32,852 nucleotides of DNA, taken from Terriglobia bacterium (lineage in GTDB: Bacteria > Acidobacteriota > Terriglobia > Bryobacterales > Bryobacteraceae). Position numbers and translations under genes: made by a program. Positions 24,734-32,852 of this stretch are shown piece after piece. Under the pieces are notes generated by a model that was not told the DNA's origin, searched no databases, and saw only the letters and a list, made by a program, of their open reading frames with translations. The first letter of the stretch is position 1; each line of letters opens with the position of its first letter. Where the stretch lies: assembly GCA_020073365.1 (NCBI GenBank), contig JAIQFL010000099.1, positions 1 through 32,852 on the forward strand, read 5' to 3'.

Positions 24734-26707
24734 ATGTCAAAACGGTCTATTCTGACAATGCTCGTATTACTGGCCACTGGTGTGCCACGCTTGAGTGCGG
24801 GAGATACAAAGGCAACATACAAACCGCCGGACCTGCCGCCGCAAGAGGTCGCAGTGGTGGCCTATGACCGCCACAGCGGGGTCGAGGTCCTGGAAGTGGA
24901 CGGCCTCCGATTCACGGGTAGCTTTTGGGCGCGCAGCTACAGCCCGAGGGGGACTGGAGTGCTCCTGGCACCGGGGATTCATCGGTTGGTGGTGCAGTGG
25001 TCCTATCACACCGAATCCTCGTCGGGACGCTTCAAATCGACTTTGGACCTGTCTGGCGAGGGGGCGCCGCTGGTGGTCGATGTGAGAAAGGGAAGGCGCT
25101 ACATCATCGTCGCGTCGTATTTTCATAACGGCAGAGAGTCTGTATTTGACGGTTCGGATGCCATGAAAGCCATGCGTGAAAATGCCTTTAAGGCCCTGGG
25201 GGTGCAGCCACAGACGCAGTACCCGTGGTTGAGCAATGTCTTCTATGACATCCACGACGCGACTCGTGTGCCCGACCTGTGTTGGGTGGACTACACCTGC
25301 TGGGAGTACGGCGGCTTCTGGACTATGCATGATCCGCAATTCAGTGTACCGAAGACGATGGCAAAGCTAGACAAGGAAATCGCCAGCAAGCCAAGAGACC
25401 CGGTCGCATATTTGTACCGAGGCATGGCGCAGTACTGGACCACTGCTCCAGACCGTAGCCGTACGATTGCAGATTACAACAAGGCAATCGAGCTGGACCC
25501 GCGGTTCGCGCGGGCTTACTTCAACCGGGGATGGTTCCTGTACGGACAGGGCGACTATGCCGGGGCGCTCTCGGATCTAAACAAGGCGATCGATCTGGAT
25601 CCGGAGTTCGCGTCCGCTTACGTGGCTCGCGGTTCGGTTTGGACGGCCAAGGGCGACCCGGACAAGTCGATGGCCGACACCCAGCGTGCGATTGAGGCGA
25701 ACGCCTGTTTTGTCTCGGCCATTCACAACCGCGGAGTGAAGTGGTTCCAGAAGGGTGATTACGAGAAGGCCGTAGCCGATCAGGGTCGTGCCGTGGAGAT
25801 ATCCCCCAAGTTCGCACCCGGCTACATCGCGCGTGGCGATATCTGGCTCAAGAAGGGTGAGTATGACAAGGCCATCGCAGACTATACGTCCGGTTTAGCG
25901 ATTGACGTGGAATCGGTCGCCGCCTATTCGGGACGCGGAGAGGCCTACTGGAAAACGGGAAATAATGACCAGGCGATCGCAGATTTCAATAGGGCGATCC
26001 AACTCGATCCGAAGTCGGCATCGGTCTTCAGCGGCCGGGGCAACGTATGGTACAGCAGCGGCGACCTCGATCGCGCTATTCTGGATTACACCGAATCCCT
26101 CCGGCTTCAGGCCGATCCCGTGGTGCAGCAGAACCTGGCCCTCACGTATCAAAAGGCGCAGCTCCGGCGGAACGGTGGAAGCCAGCGCGGCCGGACGGCG
26201 GGGGCGATGCTCGGGGCCAACTTACCAAAGTCGAACCTGCCAGCGGCAGGCCCTTCGGTAGCAGCCGTTGCGCCGGTTACTCCGCCTGCGCCAGTCGCTC
26301 CAAAGATCGTCGTCCGCGGGACCCTGCTGTATTACCCGGACCACAGCCCTGTTGCGGGAAAGTACGTTGTCCTGGCGACGGCTTCGAGGAAGACGCCGCA
26401 GACCGCATTTCTTCTCAACAGCTGCTGTCCGTCCGGAGGGCTGGCGTGCGGTGTGACCGACGCGCGCGGCTTCGTGCAATTGGAAGTCGATCCGGCCCAA
26501 CTCCAGAAGTCCCTATTGGGACAAGCTCGTGACGATACCGTGCTCACGGTCCTCGTCTTCATGGAGGGCTCTCAAGGCGATGGCACCGGCGTTATGAGAA
26601 TCTTGAACGGGCGTCCGGTACACGCGTCGTGGGATCTGCCTAACGCACCGGGAGTGTTGAATTTGGACGAGGGAGGCACCCTCTTTCTGGACTACAAGAA
26701 GAAGTAG
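24734..26707 (+). CDS. Secreted TPR protein
   Basis: A 657-residue protein with a signal peptide (1-22), an N-terminal beta-rich domain (about 30-190, LAPGIHRLVVQWSY), a block of about seven TPR repeats (about 215-480; AYFNRGWFLYGQGDYAGALS, IADYNKAIELDPRF) and a C-terminal Ig-like or carboxypeptidase-regulatory-like domain (VVRGTLLYYPDHSPVAGKYV, GVTDARGFVQLEV). GGGAGG lies five bases before the start. It follows the NHL gene by 67 bp and may be cotranscribed. Role unknown; the repeats suggest protein-protein contacts in the periplasm. Confidence 0.88.
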   Translation: MSKRSILTMLVLLATGVPRLSAGDTKATYKPPDLPPQEVAVVAYDRHSGVEVLEVDGLRFTGSFWARSYSPRGTGVLLAPGIHRLVVQWSYHTESSSGRFKSTLDLSGEGAPLVVDVRKGRRYIIVASYFHNGRESVFDGSDAMKAMRENAFKALGVQPQTQYPWLSNVFYDIHDATRVPDLCWVDYTCWEYGGFWTMHDPQFSVPKTMAKLDKEIASKPRDPVAYLYRGMAQYWTTAPDRSRTIADYNKAIELDPRFARAYFNRGWFLYGQGDYAGALSDLNKAIDLDPEFASAYVARGSVWTAKGDPDKSMADTQRAIEANACFVSAIHNRGVKWFQKGDYEKAVADQGRAVEISPKFAPGYIARGDIWLKKGEYDKAIADYTSGLAIDVESVAAYSGRGEAYWKTGNNDQAIADFNRAIQLDPKSASVFSGRGNVWYSSGDLDRAILDYTESLRLQADPVVQQNLALTYQKAQLRRNGGSQRGRTAGAMLGANLPKSNLPAAGPSVAAVAPVTPPAPVAPKIVVRGTLLYYPDHSPVAGKYVVLATASRKTPQTAFLLNSCCPSGGLACGVTDARGFVQLEVDPAQLQKSLLGQARDDTVLTVLVFMEGSQGDGTGVMRILNGRPVHASWDLPNAPGVLNLDEGGTLFLDYKKK

Positions 26708-26811
26708 CGGGCCCGTGCCGCGGTGCCAGGGTGGCCGGCAGGAATGGTCGCGTTCGCCCCAACGCTTCGATCAAAGCGGACGGCCCCATCCGAAGCTATC
26801 ATAGAGAGTAT

Positions 26812-29136
26812 ATGAAGCTCCTCTGCTGCGCCGCGCTGGCGGCGGTCACTCTGTCGGCACAGACGTTCTCCGGAGGTCCCGCGGCGGATGCGGCCATCAA
26901 CCTCGCTATCGAGCAGGGGCGCCTGCCGGGAGCCGTCCTCGTCGTCGGACACAATGGCCAGGTCGTGTATCGCAAGGCCTACGGCAAGCGGGCGCTGGTC
27001 CCGCTGCCCGAGACCATGACGGTCGATACCATCTTCGATTGCGCCTCCCTTACCAAGGTCATCGCCACCACCTCCTCGTTGATGAAGCTCTTCGAGCAGG
27101 GCCGATTCCGTCTGAACGACCGAGTCACCGACTACATCCCCGAGTTTGAAGGCGGCAAGAGCGACATCACGTTGCGCAACTTGTTCACGCATTTTTCGGG
27201 CCTGCCGCCGGACGTGCCGCTCACCACTCCCTGGACCGGCTACGAGACCGGCATCGGGCTGGCTTGCACGGACAAGCCCTTGGGCCCTCCCGGCGTGCGC
27301 CACGTGTATAGCGACATCAATTTCATCCTGCTGGGCGAGATCGTTCACCGTTTGAGCGGGCAGATGCTCTCCGATTACGCCCGGCAGAATGTCTTCCTGC
27401 CGCTCGGCATGAAGGAAACCATGTTCCAGCCACCCGCGTCGTTAGTGCCGCGGATTGCGCCCACCGAGCGCCTCAACAAGACCGGGCCGCCGTTGCGCGG
27501 CGTGGTGCATGACCCCACCGCGCGCAACATGGGCGGCGTCGCGGGCCATGCGGGAATGTTCTCGACCGCGGACGACCTGGCGCGCTTCGCCCAGATGATG
27601 ATCGATGGCGGCGAGTTGGACGGCGTCCGCCTGTTCAGCCCGCTCACGGTGGCCAAGTTCACGGAGCCCCAGACGCCGCCGGATCAGCCCATCCTGCGCG
27701 GGCTCGGGTGGGACATCGATTCGCCGTATTCCAGCAACCGCGGCGAGCTGTTTCCCATCGGCTCGTTCGGCCACACGGGTTTCACCGGGACCTCCATCTG
27801 GATCGACCCTTCCACGAAGACGTACGTCATCCTGCTGGCCAACAGTGTGCACCCGGATCTGCGGCCGGCGATCACGGGCCTGCGCGGCAAGGTCGCGACC
27901 ATTGTGGCCGCGGCGGTGGGCATCGGCGTGCGGGGCGTCACGCTGACGGGCTACAACGAGACGCAGAGCGGCGCGGGCGGGCGTCGGGAAGTCGCGCGCA
28001 ACGGATCGACGCGCACCGGCCTCGATGTTCTGGTGGAGCAGAAATTCCAGCCGTTCGCGGGCAAGCGCATCGGCCTGATCACCAACCAGACTGGCGTGGA
28101 CCGCGAGGGCCGCCGCAACGTCGACCTGATGAAGCAGGCGGGCATCACCGTGGCTGCGCTCTTCTCGCCCGAACATGGATTCCTGGGCCTCGAAGACCGC
28201 CCGGGAATTCAACACACCACCGACGCCACCTCCGGGATCAGGGTGTTCAGCCTCTATGGCGAAACCTTACGGCCCACCCCTGAGATGTTGCGCGGCCTGG
28301 ATGCCCTGGTCTTCGATATTCAGGACGTGGGCGCGCGCTTCTACACCTACGAAACCACCATGGCTTATGCCATGGAGGCAGCCGCCAAAGCCGGCATTCC
28401 GTATTACGTGCTGGACCGTCCCAACCCCATCACCGGTACCCGCGTGGAGGGCCCGCTGCTGGACGCCGCCAACAAGTCCTTCGTGGGCTCGTTCCCCGGC
28501 CTGCCCGTGCGGCACGGCATGACCATGGGGGAACTGGCGCGCTTGTTCAACGGAGAGAACAAGGTGGGCGCTGACCTCAAAGTGATTTCGATGCAGGATT
28601 GGAACCGCGGCGACTGGTTCGATGCAACCAATCTGCCGTGGACCAATCCGTCGCCGAACATGCGCAGCCTGAAGGCCGCGACGCTCTACCCCGGCCTGTG
28701 CCTGATGGAATCTTCGAGGAACTTCTCCGTGGGACGCGGAACCGACGCGCCCTTCGAACAGATCGGGGCGGACTTCATGGGGGGCAGGGAACTGGCGGCG
28801 TACCTGAACAAGCGGCAGATACCGGGTGTTCGGGTCTATCCGACGCGCTTCACGCCTACCGAGTCGAACTTCAAGGGCGTGCGGATTGAGGGCCTGCGCT
28901 TCGAGATCACCAATCGGGAGATGTTCGATGCCACGCGTCTGGGCCTGGAACTTGCTGCGGCGATACAGCAACTCTATCCCGGCAAGATCGATTTCGCCGC
29001 CAGTAAGCGGCTCATCGGCAGCGACGACGCGATCCGCCGCCTCCAGGCAGGCGAAACCCCGAACGCCATCCAACAGAGCTTTATGGACTCAGTGGCGGCG
29101 TTCGTCAAACTGCGCGAACAATACCTGCTTTACTAG
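26812..29136 (+). CDS. Beta-lactamase-like serine hydrolase fused to NamZ (DUF1343)
   Basis: A 774-residue exported two-domain protein. After a short signal peptide (1-16) comes a class C beta-lactamase/esterase-like domain: Ser79-Leu-Thr-Lys82 (SxxK), YSD (166-168) and GHTG (320-323) are the three catalytic boxes. From about residue 403 follows a domain of the DUF1343/NamZ family (GLITNQTGVD, FSPEHGFLG with candidate acid Glu454, VFDIQDVGARFYTY, LDRPNPI, NFSVGRGTDAPFEQIG). NamZ is an exo-beta-N-acetylmuramidase of peptidoglycan recycling. The start at 26,812 begins the signal peptide; the longer ORF is less likely. The fusion suggests that a peptide- or ester-bond cleaving step and a MurNAc-releasing step on wall fragments are joined in one exported enzyme. 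Confidence 0.88.
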   Translation: MKLLCCAALAAVTLSAQTFSGGPAADAAINLAIEQGRLPGAVLVVGHNGQVVYRKAYGKRALVPLPETMTVDTIFDCASLTKVIATTSSLMKLFEQGRFRLNDRVTDYIPEFEGGKSDITLRNLFTHFSGLPPDVPLTTPWTGYETGIGLACTDKPLGPPGVRHVYSDINFILLGEIVHRLSGQMLSDYARQNVFLPLGMKETMFQPPASLVPRIAPTERLNKTGPPLRGVVHDPTARNMGGVAGHAGMFSTADDLARFAQMMIDGGELDGVRLFSPLTVAKFTEPQTPPDQPILRGLGWDIDSPYSSNRGELFPIGSFGHTGFTGTSIWIDPSTKTYVILLANSVHPDLRPAITGLRGKVATIVAAAVGIGVRGVTLTGYNETQSGAGGRREVARNGSTRTGLDVLVEQKFQPFAGKRIGLITNQTGVDREGRRNVDLMKQAGITVAALFSPEHGFLGLEDRPGIQHTTDATSGIRVFSLYGETLRPTPEMLRGLDALVFDIQDVGARFYTYETTMAYAMEAAAKAGIPYYVLDRPNPITGTRVEGPLLDAANKSFVGSFPGLPVRHGMTMGELARLFNGENKVGADLKVISMQDWNRGDWFDATNLPWTNPSPNMRSLKAATLYPGLCLMESSRNFSVGRGTDAPFEQIGADFMGGRELAAYLNKRQIPGVRVYPTRFTPTESNFKGVRIEGLRFEITNREMFDATRLGLELAAAIQQLYPGKIDFAASKRLIGSDDAIRRLQAGETPNAIQQSFMDSVAAFVKLREQYLLY

Positions 29137-29142
29137 TGTGAG

Positions 29143-29187
29143 TGGGACAGACGATCGCCTTTTGTCGTCTGTCAACCCGGCATCCCC
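29143..29187. repeat. REP-like palindrome after the NamZ fusion gene
   Basis: AGTGGGACAGACGATCG, then TCGTCTGTCA and CCGGC, nearly the same as the elements inside xdhD at 14,462 and 12,119-12,173. It begins 7 bp after the stop codon, the classic position of REP elements. Confidence 0.85.
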
Positions 29188-29190
29188 CCG

Positions 29191-29370
29191 TTACCCTCCG
29201 GACCCATCGTGCTCGCCGGTGCCGGCCATATCCTCGATTTTGGTGCCCTTTTTATCGATCCGCTGCGGGATTGCTCCGCGGGTGCTCATCTGATCTTCGG
29301 TCGCGCCAATTCCGGAAAGTTTCCGGACTTGGCTCGGCGGTACCGTCTCGGCGTGCCTCGTTGGTGCCAT
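29191..29370 (-). CDS. Possible 59-residue hydrophilic small protein
   Basis: A short ORF with ATG at 29,370 and a good ribosome binding site (GGGAGG, five bases upstream). The product is hydrophilic, rich in Thr, Gly and charged residues (VRKLSGIGATEDQ, KGTKIEDMAGTGEHDGSGG), with no hydrophobic segment and no family I recognise. Its start is only 19 bp from the divergent ATPase start, which leaves no room for separate promoters unless they lie inside the genes. It may be a real small gene or chance. Confidence 0.4.
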   Translation of the reverse strand: MAPTRHAETVPPSQVRKLSGIGATEDQMSTRGAIPQRIDKKGTKIEDMAGTGEHDGSGG

Positions 29371-29389
29371 GGCTGCCTCCCAGGGTTGA

Positions 29390-30856
29390 TTGATCTTGGC
29401 GGATTTCGGAGCCGAAGTCAATGGCTTGCTTTCCGGCTTGGGTATTTACGATACTCACATCGTGAAGGCACTTCCCGCCGCTCCGGTCACGGATCTGAAC
29501 GCTGTCGAGCAGGTTCTGAGTCTGAAACCGCTGTTGACCAACGAAGAGCTCGACCGCTTCTATCGTCCCGAGATCAATGAGGTTCGCGGTGAGGACACCA
29601 CCGTGGCGCTGGCCGGAAAGTACCGGCAGGCCTTTGGCGCCGTGCCTTACAAAACATTCGTCATGGGCCATCCCGGAGTCGGCAAGTCCACCGAGATCGC
29701 CCGCTTGCTTCGCGCCCTGGCCGACCAGTACCGCGGGATTCGAATCAGCGTTGCGACGGAATTGAATCCAGCGAGTTTCAAAATCTTCGACGTCCTGCTC
29801 CTCATGATGATAAAGATCGCCGAGGAGACCAAGGCCAGACTGGACGTGGGGCTGTTGGACTCCGCGATTGCCCAGCGGTTGCTGGACGACATCCTCGTCT
29901 ACTTCGCGGACCAGAAGATCACAGACACCAGAATCCGCGGCCTCGACTTTCAGGCCGGCGGGGGAGTGAAGACAGAATCGTTCTGGACGAAGATTCTCCC
30001 GGTTTTTGCTTCGGTCAAGGGCGAGATCAGGATCGCAGCCGACCGCAAGCAGGAGACGGTGGAATACAGACTGAGGCGCTTGCCGGATCTCACAGAACTG
30101 GCCAACAGGCTGGTCGGCTTCTGCGCCGATTCGCTCCAGAACGTCGAAGGTAAGGAATGGCTATTTGTCCTGGAGGACTTCGATCGGTACGGGATCTCGG
30201 GTGAGCAACTGCAAGAAGTATTCGTCCGTTACGGTTCGGTCCTGAGAGATCTCCGGGCCAACATGCTGTTTGTCATTCCGGTCTGGATGGCGTATTCGCA
30301 GGAGGCAACCCAGTTGCCATTTTCGAAGGCGCTGATTCCCGACACGCCGGTCTACGACCGATTTCACGCGGACCACAGGCAGGGCCGAGAAGCGGTTCGG
30401 GCCGTGTTGTTCGCGCGGGTGAGTTCCGGGATCATGGACGCGGGCCAGGCTGAACGGCTGATCGTGGCCTCTGGCGGCAACCTTCGCGATCTATTCTTCA
30501 TGGGTTCGAGTGCGGCACAGTATGCTCTTCAGAGCGAAGAGGCAGGAAGATCGATCGCCGAGCGCGACGTGACCAGAGCCATTTACACCATGCGCCGCGA
30601 ATACCGGAACCGGCTGGGCGAAAGCCCGCATGACCCGAAGCCGGTCCATTGGGAAGAGAAGGCCAGGAAGCTGGTGGCCGTCTACCACAACGAACCCGGT
30701 TCGGATATACCGGATCCGGTTCTGTATTCCTTACTCCGCGCCCGCGCGCTACAGGAGTTCAATGATGAGGGCTGGTTCGGCGTCCACCCGTTGGTAGTGG
30801 ACATCCTCAAAGAACAGAGGAGACTCCCCGAAGACGCGCCTGGCGGCAGCCGCTGA
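29390..30856 (+). CDS. P-loop AAA/STAND-like ATPase
   Basis: A 488-residue ATPase. Walker A is GHPGVGKST (93-101) and Walker B is WLFVLEDFDRY (257-267), with catalytic-type acidic residues Glu262/Asp263. The ED-x-DR ending is like KAP/STAND/ORC-type NTPases rather than transporters. Residues after 400 form an alpha-helical tail. The start is uncertain: TTG at 29,390 directly follows an in-frame stop and has AGGG four bases upstream; later GTG/TTG codons are possible. Its stop is one base before the next ATG, so the two proteins are likely made together and may form a complex. Function unknown. Confidence 0.8.
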   Translation: MILADFGAEVNGLLSGLGIYDTHIVKALPAAPVTDLNAVEQVLSLKPLLTNEELDRFYRPEINEVRGEDTTVALAGKYRQAFGAVPYKTFVMGHPGVGKSTEIARLLRALADQYRGIRISVATELNPASFKIFDVLLLMMIKIAEETKARLDVGLLDSAIAQRLLDDILVYFADQKITDTRIRGLDFQAGGGVKTESFWTKILPVFASVKGEIRIAADRKQETVEYRLRRLPDLTELANRLVGFCADSLQNVEGKEWLFVLEDFDRYGISGEQLQEVFVRYGSVLRDLRANMLFVIPVWMAYSQEATQLPFSKALIPDTPVYDRFHADHRQGREAVRAVLFARVSSGIMDAGQAERLIVASGGNLRDLFFMGSSAAQYALQSEEAGRSIAERDVTRAIYTMRREYRNRLGESPHDPKPVHWEEKARKLVAVYHNEPGSDIPDPVLYSLLRARALQEFNDEGWFGVHPLVVDILKEQRRLPEDAPGGSR

Positions 30857-30857
30857 C

Positions 30858-32462
30858 ATGGAACCTGGGTCGATTCAGGAGACCTTCGAGACTCTGCGAC
30901 GCTGGTGTGTGCGCACCGGGTGGGGCTGGGCGCGAGTGGGCTGGGATTCGGCCATCTCGCGCGAGCGGGTAACGGACCAACTGCGTGGGGTGCTGAGTGA
31001 CGCTGGTATTCCCTTTCAGGAGGTGGAACTTCCGGCAGGAAAACCGTCGGGCGAGGTAGTCATGGAGCTATGGGACAAGCTTCGTGCCTTTCCCCCAGGG
31101 GCAGTATCGATCACGGGCGTCGAATGGGCGTACCCGGAAGGTGGCGCCTTGCACGAGACTCTGGGCGGCTTGAACTTTTATCGGGACGCATTGGGATCGC
31201 TTCCCCTTCGACAGATCTGGTGGATGCCCGAGCACATCGCCGAGCAGTTCGCGGTGACGATTCCCGATTTCGAATCCTGGTTTCGACTCCGGCTGCATTT
31301 GACCGAGGCGCTTCCAGCGCGTTCCCCGGCCGAAGCGTTGACGCTCCCGGAAGCTCCATCCCTCTCGACGGCAGAGGCAAGCCGCTTGGCCGATCAGCTT
31401 GCGGAACGAATCAAGAACGCGGAAAGAAACGGCATTCCCGCAGAGCGGATCTGGTCCCAGTTGGGGCGGCCGTTGCTCCAGGTGTTGGAACAAGGGGGGT
31501 TGGCGGAACAGCAACAATACTGGCTGACGAGGTTTGCGGGTTACCGCGCTCTTCTTAATGAACACGTTCAGTCGCTCGAACGGGAAGAAGGGGAGACTTC
31601 TATCGAGACGTTGCTAGCCATGGTAGACCTCGCAAAATTGGCACAAGAGCAGGGCGACCTGACGGAGGCGGTCCGTTTGTGGTCGTCTATTCTGGAGAGA
31701 TTTCGGCGAAAGCCGGGGGAGAACGATGACAACATACTGCTAGCGATGGGAGGTTTGGCAATAGCGCTCGCGGAACAGGGAAATCTCACCAGTGCGGGTA
31801 AGTTGCAGGCGGAGATTCTCCGGCTGGAAGAAGGAAGGTTCGGGGTTGACCACCCGGACCTCTTAAGGCCGCTGAACAATCTGGGCATCACGTTACGCCA
31901 CCACGGAGACTATGCCGGCGCCCGGAGAGTGCTGGAACGGGCCCTTGGCATCGCTCAGAGGTCGCTCAGGGAAGGGGACCCGTCAAGACTTCAATTGATG
32001 ATGAACCTTGCAAACACATTGACCGAACAGGGGGATTTCGCGGCTGCGGAGAGGCTCTTGCAGCAGGTTGTGGAAAGATACAGCCGGGAACTTGGCCCGA
32101 ACCATTCGAACACTCTAAAAGCCAAACTGAACTTAGCCGTTGCGCTGAAACATCAGAAACATCAGGGGGAATGGGAGGCCGCCAAGCGGCTCGAACAGAC
32201 GGTGGTCGAATGTAGCCGTCGACTGATGGGTGAGAAGCACCCGTTCGCAGCTCGAGCAGCCAGCAATCTGTTGCTTACGTTGCTTGGCCAAGGTGCCTTT
32301 TCGGAAGCGAAAGCCTTGTTCCACAGCAGCCTTGAATGGGTCATCGCGGCGGACCCGTCTTCCTGGTCTGCCGATCTGATCCAACTGCGCAGTCAGCTTC
32401 AGGACCTCCTCCCTCAATTGCAGGAGGCCCCTGCGGAGACGCCACAATCCCGCTCGGAGTAA
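30858..32462 (+). CDS. TPR protein coupled to the ATPase
   Basis: A 534-residue protein. The N-terminal 150 residues (SITGVEWAYPEG, LNFYRDALGSLPLRQIWWMP, TIPDFESWFRLRLHL) resemble a domain that I have seen at the front of TPR proteins of bacterial STAND-like systems, perhaps an inactive NTPase. From about residue 250 to 510 there are kinesin-light-chain-type TPRs of about 42 residues (GVDHPDLLRPLNNLGITLRH, GDYAGARRVLERALGIAQRS, LGPNHSNTLKAKLNLAVAL). It begins one base after the ATPase stop without its own ribosome binding site, indicating translational coupling. It may be the sensor or scaffold of a split NTPase-TPR module. Confidence 0.82.
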   Translation: MEPGSIQETFETLRRWCVRTGWGWARVGWDSAISRERVTDQLRGVLSDAGIPFQEVELPAGKPSGEVVMELWDKLRAFPPGAVSITGVEWAYPEGGALHETLGGLNFYRDALGSLPLRQIWWMPEHIAEQFAVTIPDFESWFRLRLHLTEALPARSPAEALTLPEAPSLSTAEASRLADQLAERIKNAERNGIPAERIWSQLGRPLLQVLEQGGLAEQQQYWLTRFAGYRALLNEHVQSLEREEGETSIETLLAMVDLAKLAQEQGDLTEAVRLWSSILERFRRKPGENDDNILLAMGGLAIALAEQGNLTSAGKLQAEILRLEEGRFGVDHPDLLRPLNNLGITLRHHGDYAGARRVLERALGIAQRSLREGDPSRLQLMMNLANTLTEQGDFAAAERLLQQVVERYSRELGPNHSNTLKAKLNLAVALKHQKHQGEWEAAKRLEQTVVECSRRLMGEKHPFAARAASNLLLTLLGQGAFSEAKALFHSSLEWVIAADPSSWSADLIQLRSQLQDLLPQLQEAPAETPQSRSE

Positions 32463-32506
32463 CATCGTCTCCAAGCACTCGGCACGAAGACCATCGTTAT
32501 TGCCAC

Positions 32507-32600
32507 AAGCTCTCCGCCGACCCCAACGACCGCGCCGTCGCCGGCTCCAGTTCGGCCGGCATCGCTGCATTCACGGTGGGTGCTCAGCTTCATTGGCAAC
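32507..32600 (+). pseudogene. Relic of an enterochelin-esterase-like hydrolase
   Basis: The plus strand reads KLSADPNDRAVAGSSSAGIA then AFT, including the GSSSxG nucleophile elbow, then shifts frame to RWVLSFIGN. In full enzymes about nine residues (VAWERPDxF-like) separate these blocks. The piece has no start and overlaps the 3' end of the LysR gene on the other strand. Confidence 0.65.
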
Positions 32601-32852
32601 TGTCCTCCAGCAACCCCAGAAACGCCTGCGCCGCCCGGTTGAACTTCTTCCGCTTCCGATGCACGATCCTCACCGGCCTTACCAGCTCCGGAGCGTCCAG
32701 CCGCACCGCCACCAGCCTTCCCTGCTCGATCTCCGCCTGCATGGTGCGTGCCGGCAGAATGCTGATGCCCCACCCCAGCGCCACCGCTTCCTTGATCGTC
32801 TGAATGTTGTCGAAGTGCATCACCAGGTTCACCTCGATTCCATTCGCGCGAA
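32590..32852 (-). CDS. LysR-family regulator, 3' part only
   Basis: The C-terminal end of a LysR substrate-binding domain (MHFDNIQTIKEAVALGWGIS, ILPARTMQAEIEQGRLVAV). The frame stays open to the window edge, so the DNA-binding part lies outside. Its target genes cannot be told from here. Confidence 0.85.
   Translation of the reverse strand, partial: RANGIEVNLVMHFDNIQTIKEAVALGWGISILPARTMQAEIEQGRLVAVRLDAPELVRPVRIVHRKRKKFNRAAQAFLGLLEDSCQ

Overview
This 32.9-kb GC-rich window is probably from an Acidobacteriota chromosome of the Bryobacterales/Solibacter type. The main clues are a secreted NHL-repeat protein ending in a domain that looks like the Solibacter C-terminal domain (TIGR03437), relics of the acidobacterial MacB-like permease family (ADOP), a TIGR03118-type secreted protein, and many secreted propeller/TPR proteins of unknown function. 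Every family name here comes from reading the sequence and from memory; no database search was run.

Left part (1-3,820): a TIGR03118-like secreted protein broken by an apparent 1-bp insertion, then an orphan CHASE-PAS hybrid-less sensor histidine kinase on the minus strand.

Centre (4,029-15,851, minus strand, transcribed right to left): a compact eight-gene operon that matches the E. coli yge/ygf/ssnA/xdhD purine (xanthine/urate) catabolism island: FAD subunit (YgfM-like), fused 2Fe-2S/molybdopterin xanthine dehydrogenase (XdhD-like, selenium-type), YgeY peptidase-like hydrolase, a short YgfK, YgeW carbamoyltransferase, carbamate kinase, SsnA amidohydrolase, and a PLP-dependent fold-type II lyase-like enzyme in the place where YgeX (diaminopropionate ammonia-lyase) would be expected. 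Seven of the eight genes overlap or nearly touch, several by ATGA. The logic would be hydroxylation/reduction of the purine, ring opening, hydrolysis, carbamoyl transfer and ATP recovery by carbamate kinase, with the PLP enzyme handling the remaining amino acid. A Gfo/Idh/MocA oxidoreductase diverges from it at 16,069.

Right part (17,400-32,852): a secreted YVTN-type propeller, two degenerate ADOP permease fragments pointing in opposite directions, a large membrane M48 metalloprotease, a 12-repeat NHL protein, a secreted TPR protein, a fusion of a serine beta-lactamase-like domain with a NamZ (DUF1343) muramidase domain, a two-gene P-loop ATPase + TPR module that resembles a split NTPase-TPR (conflict/signalling) system, an esterase relic, and the 3' part of a LysR regulator running off the window.

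A striking layer across the window is several families of short palindromic (REP-like) repeats. They sit between genes and also inside coding sequence of the purine operon, in frame, at domain linkers and protein termini.
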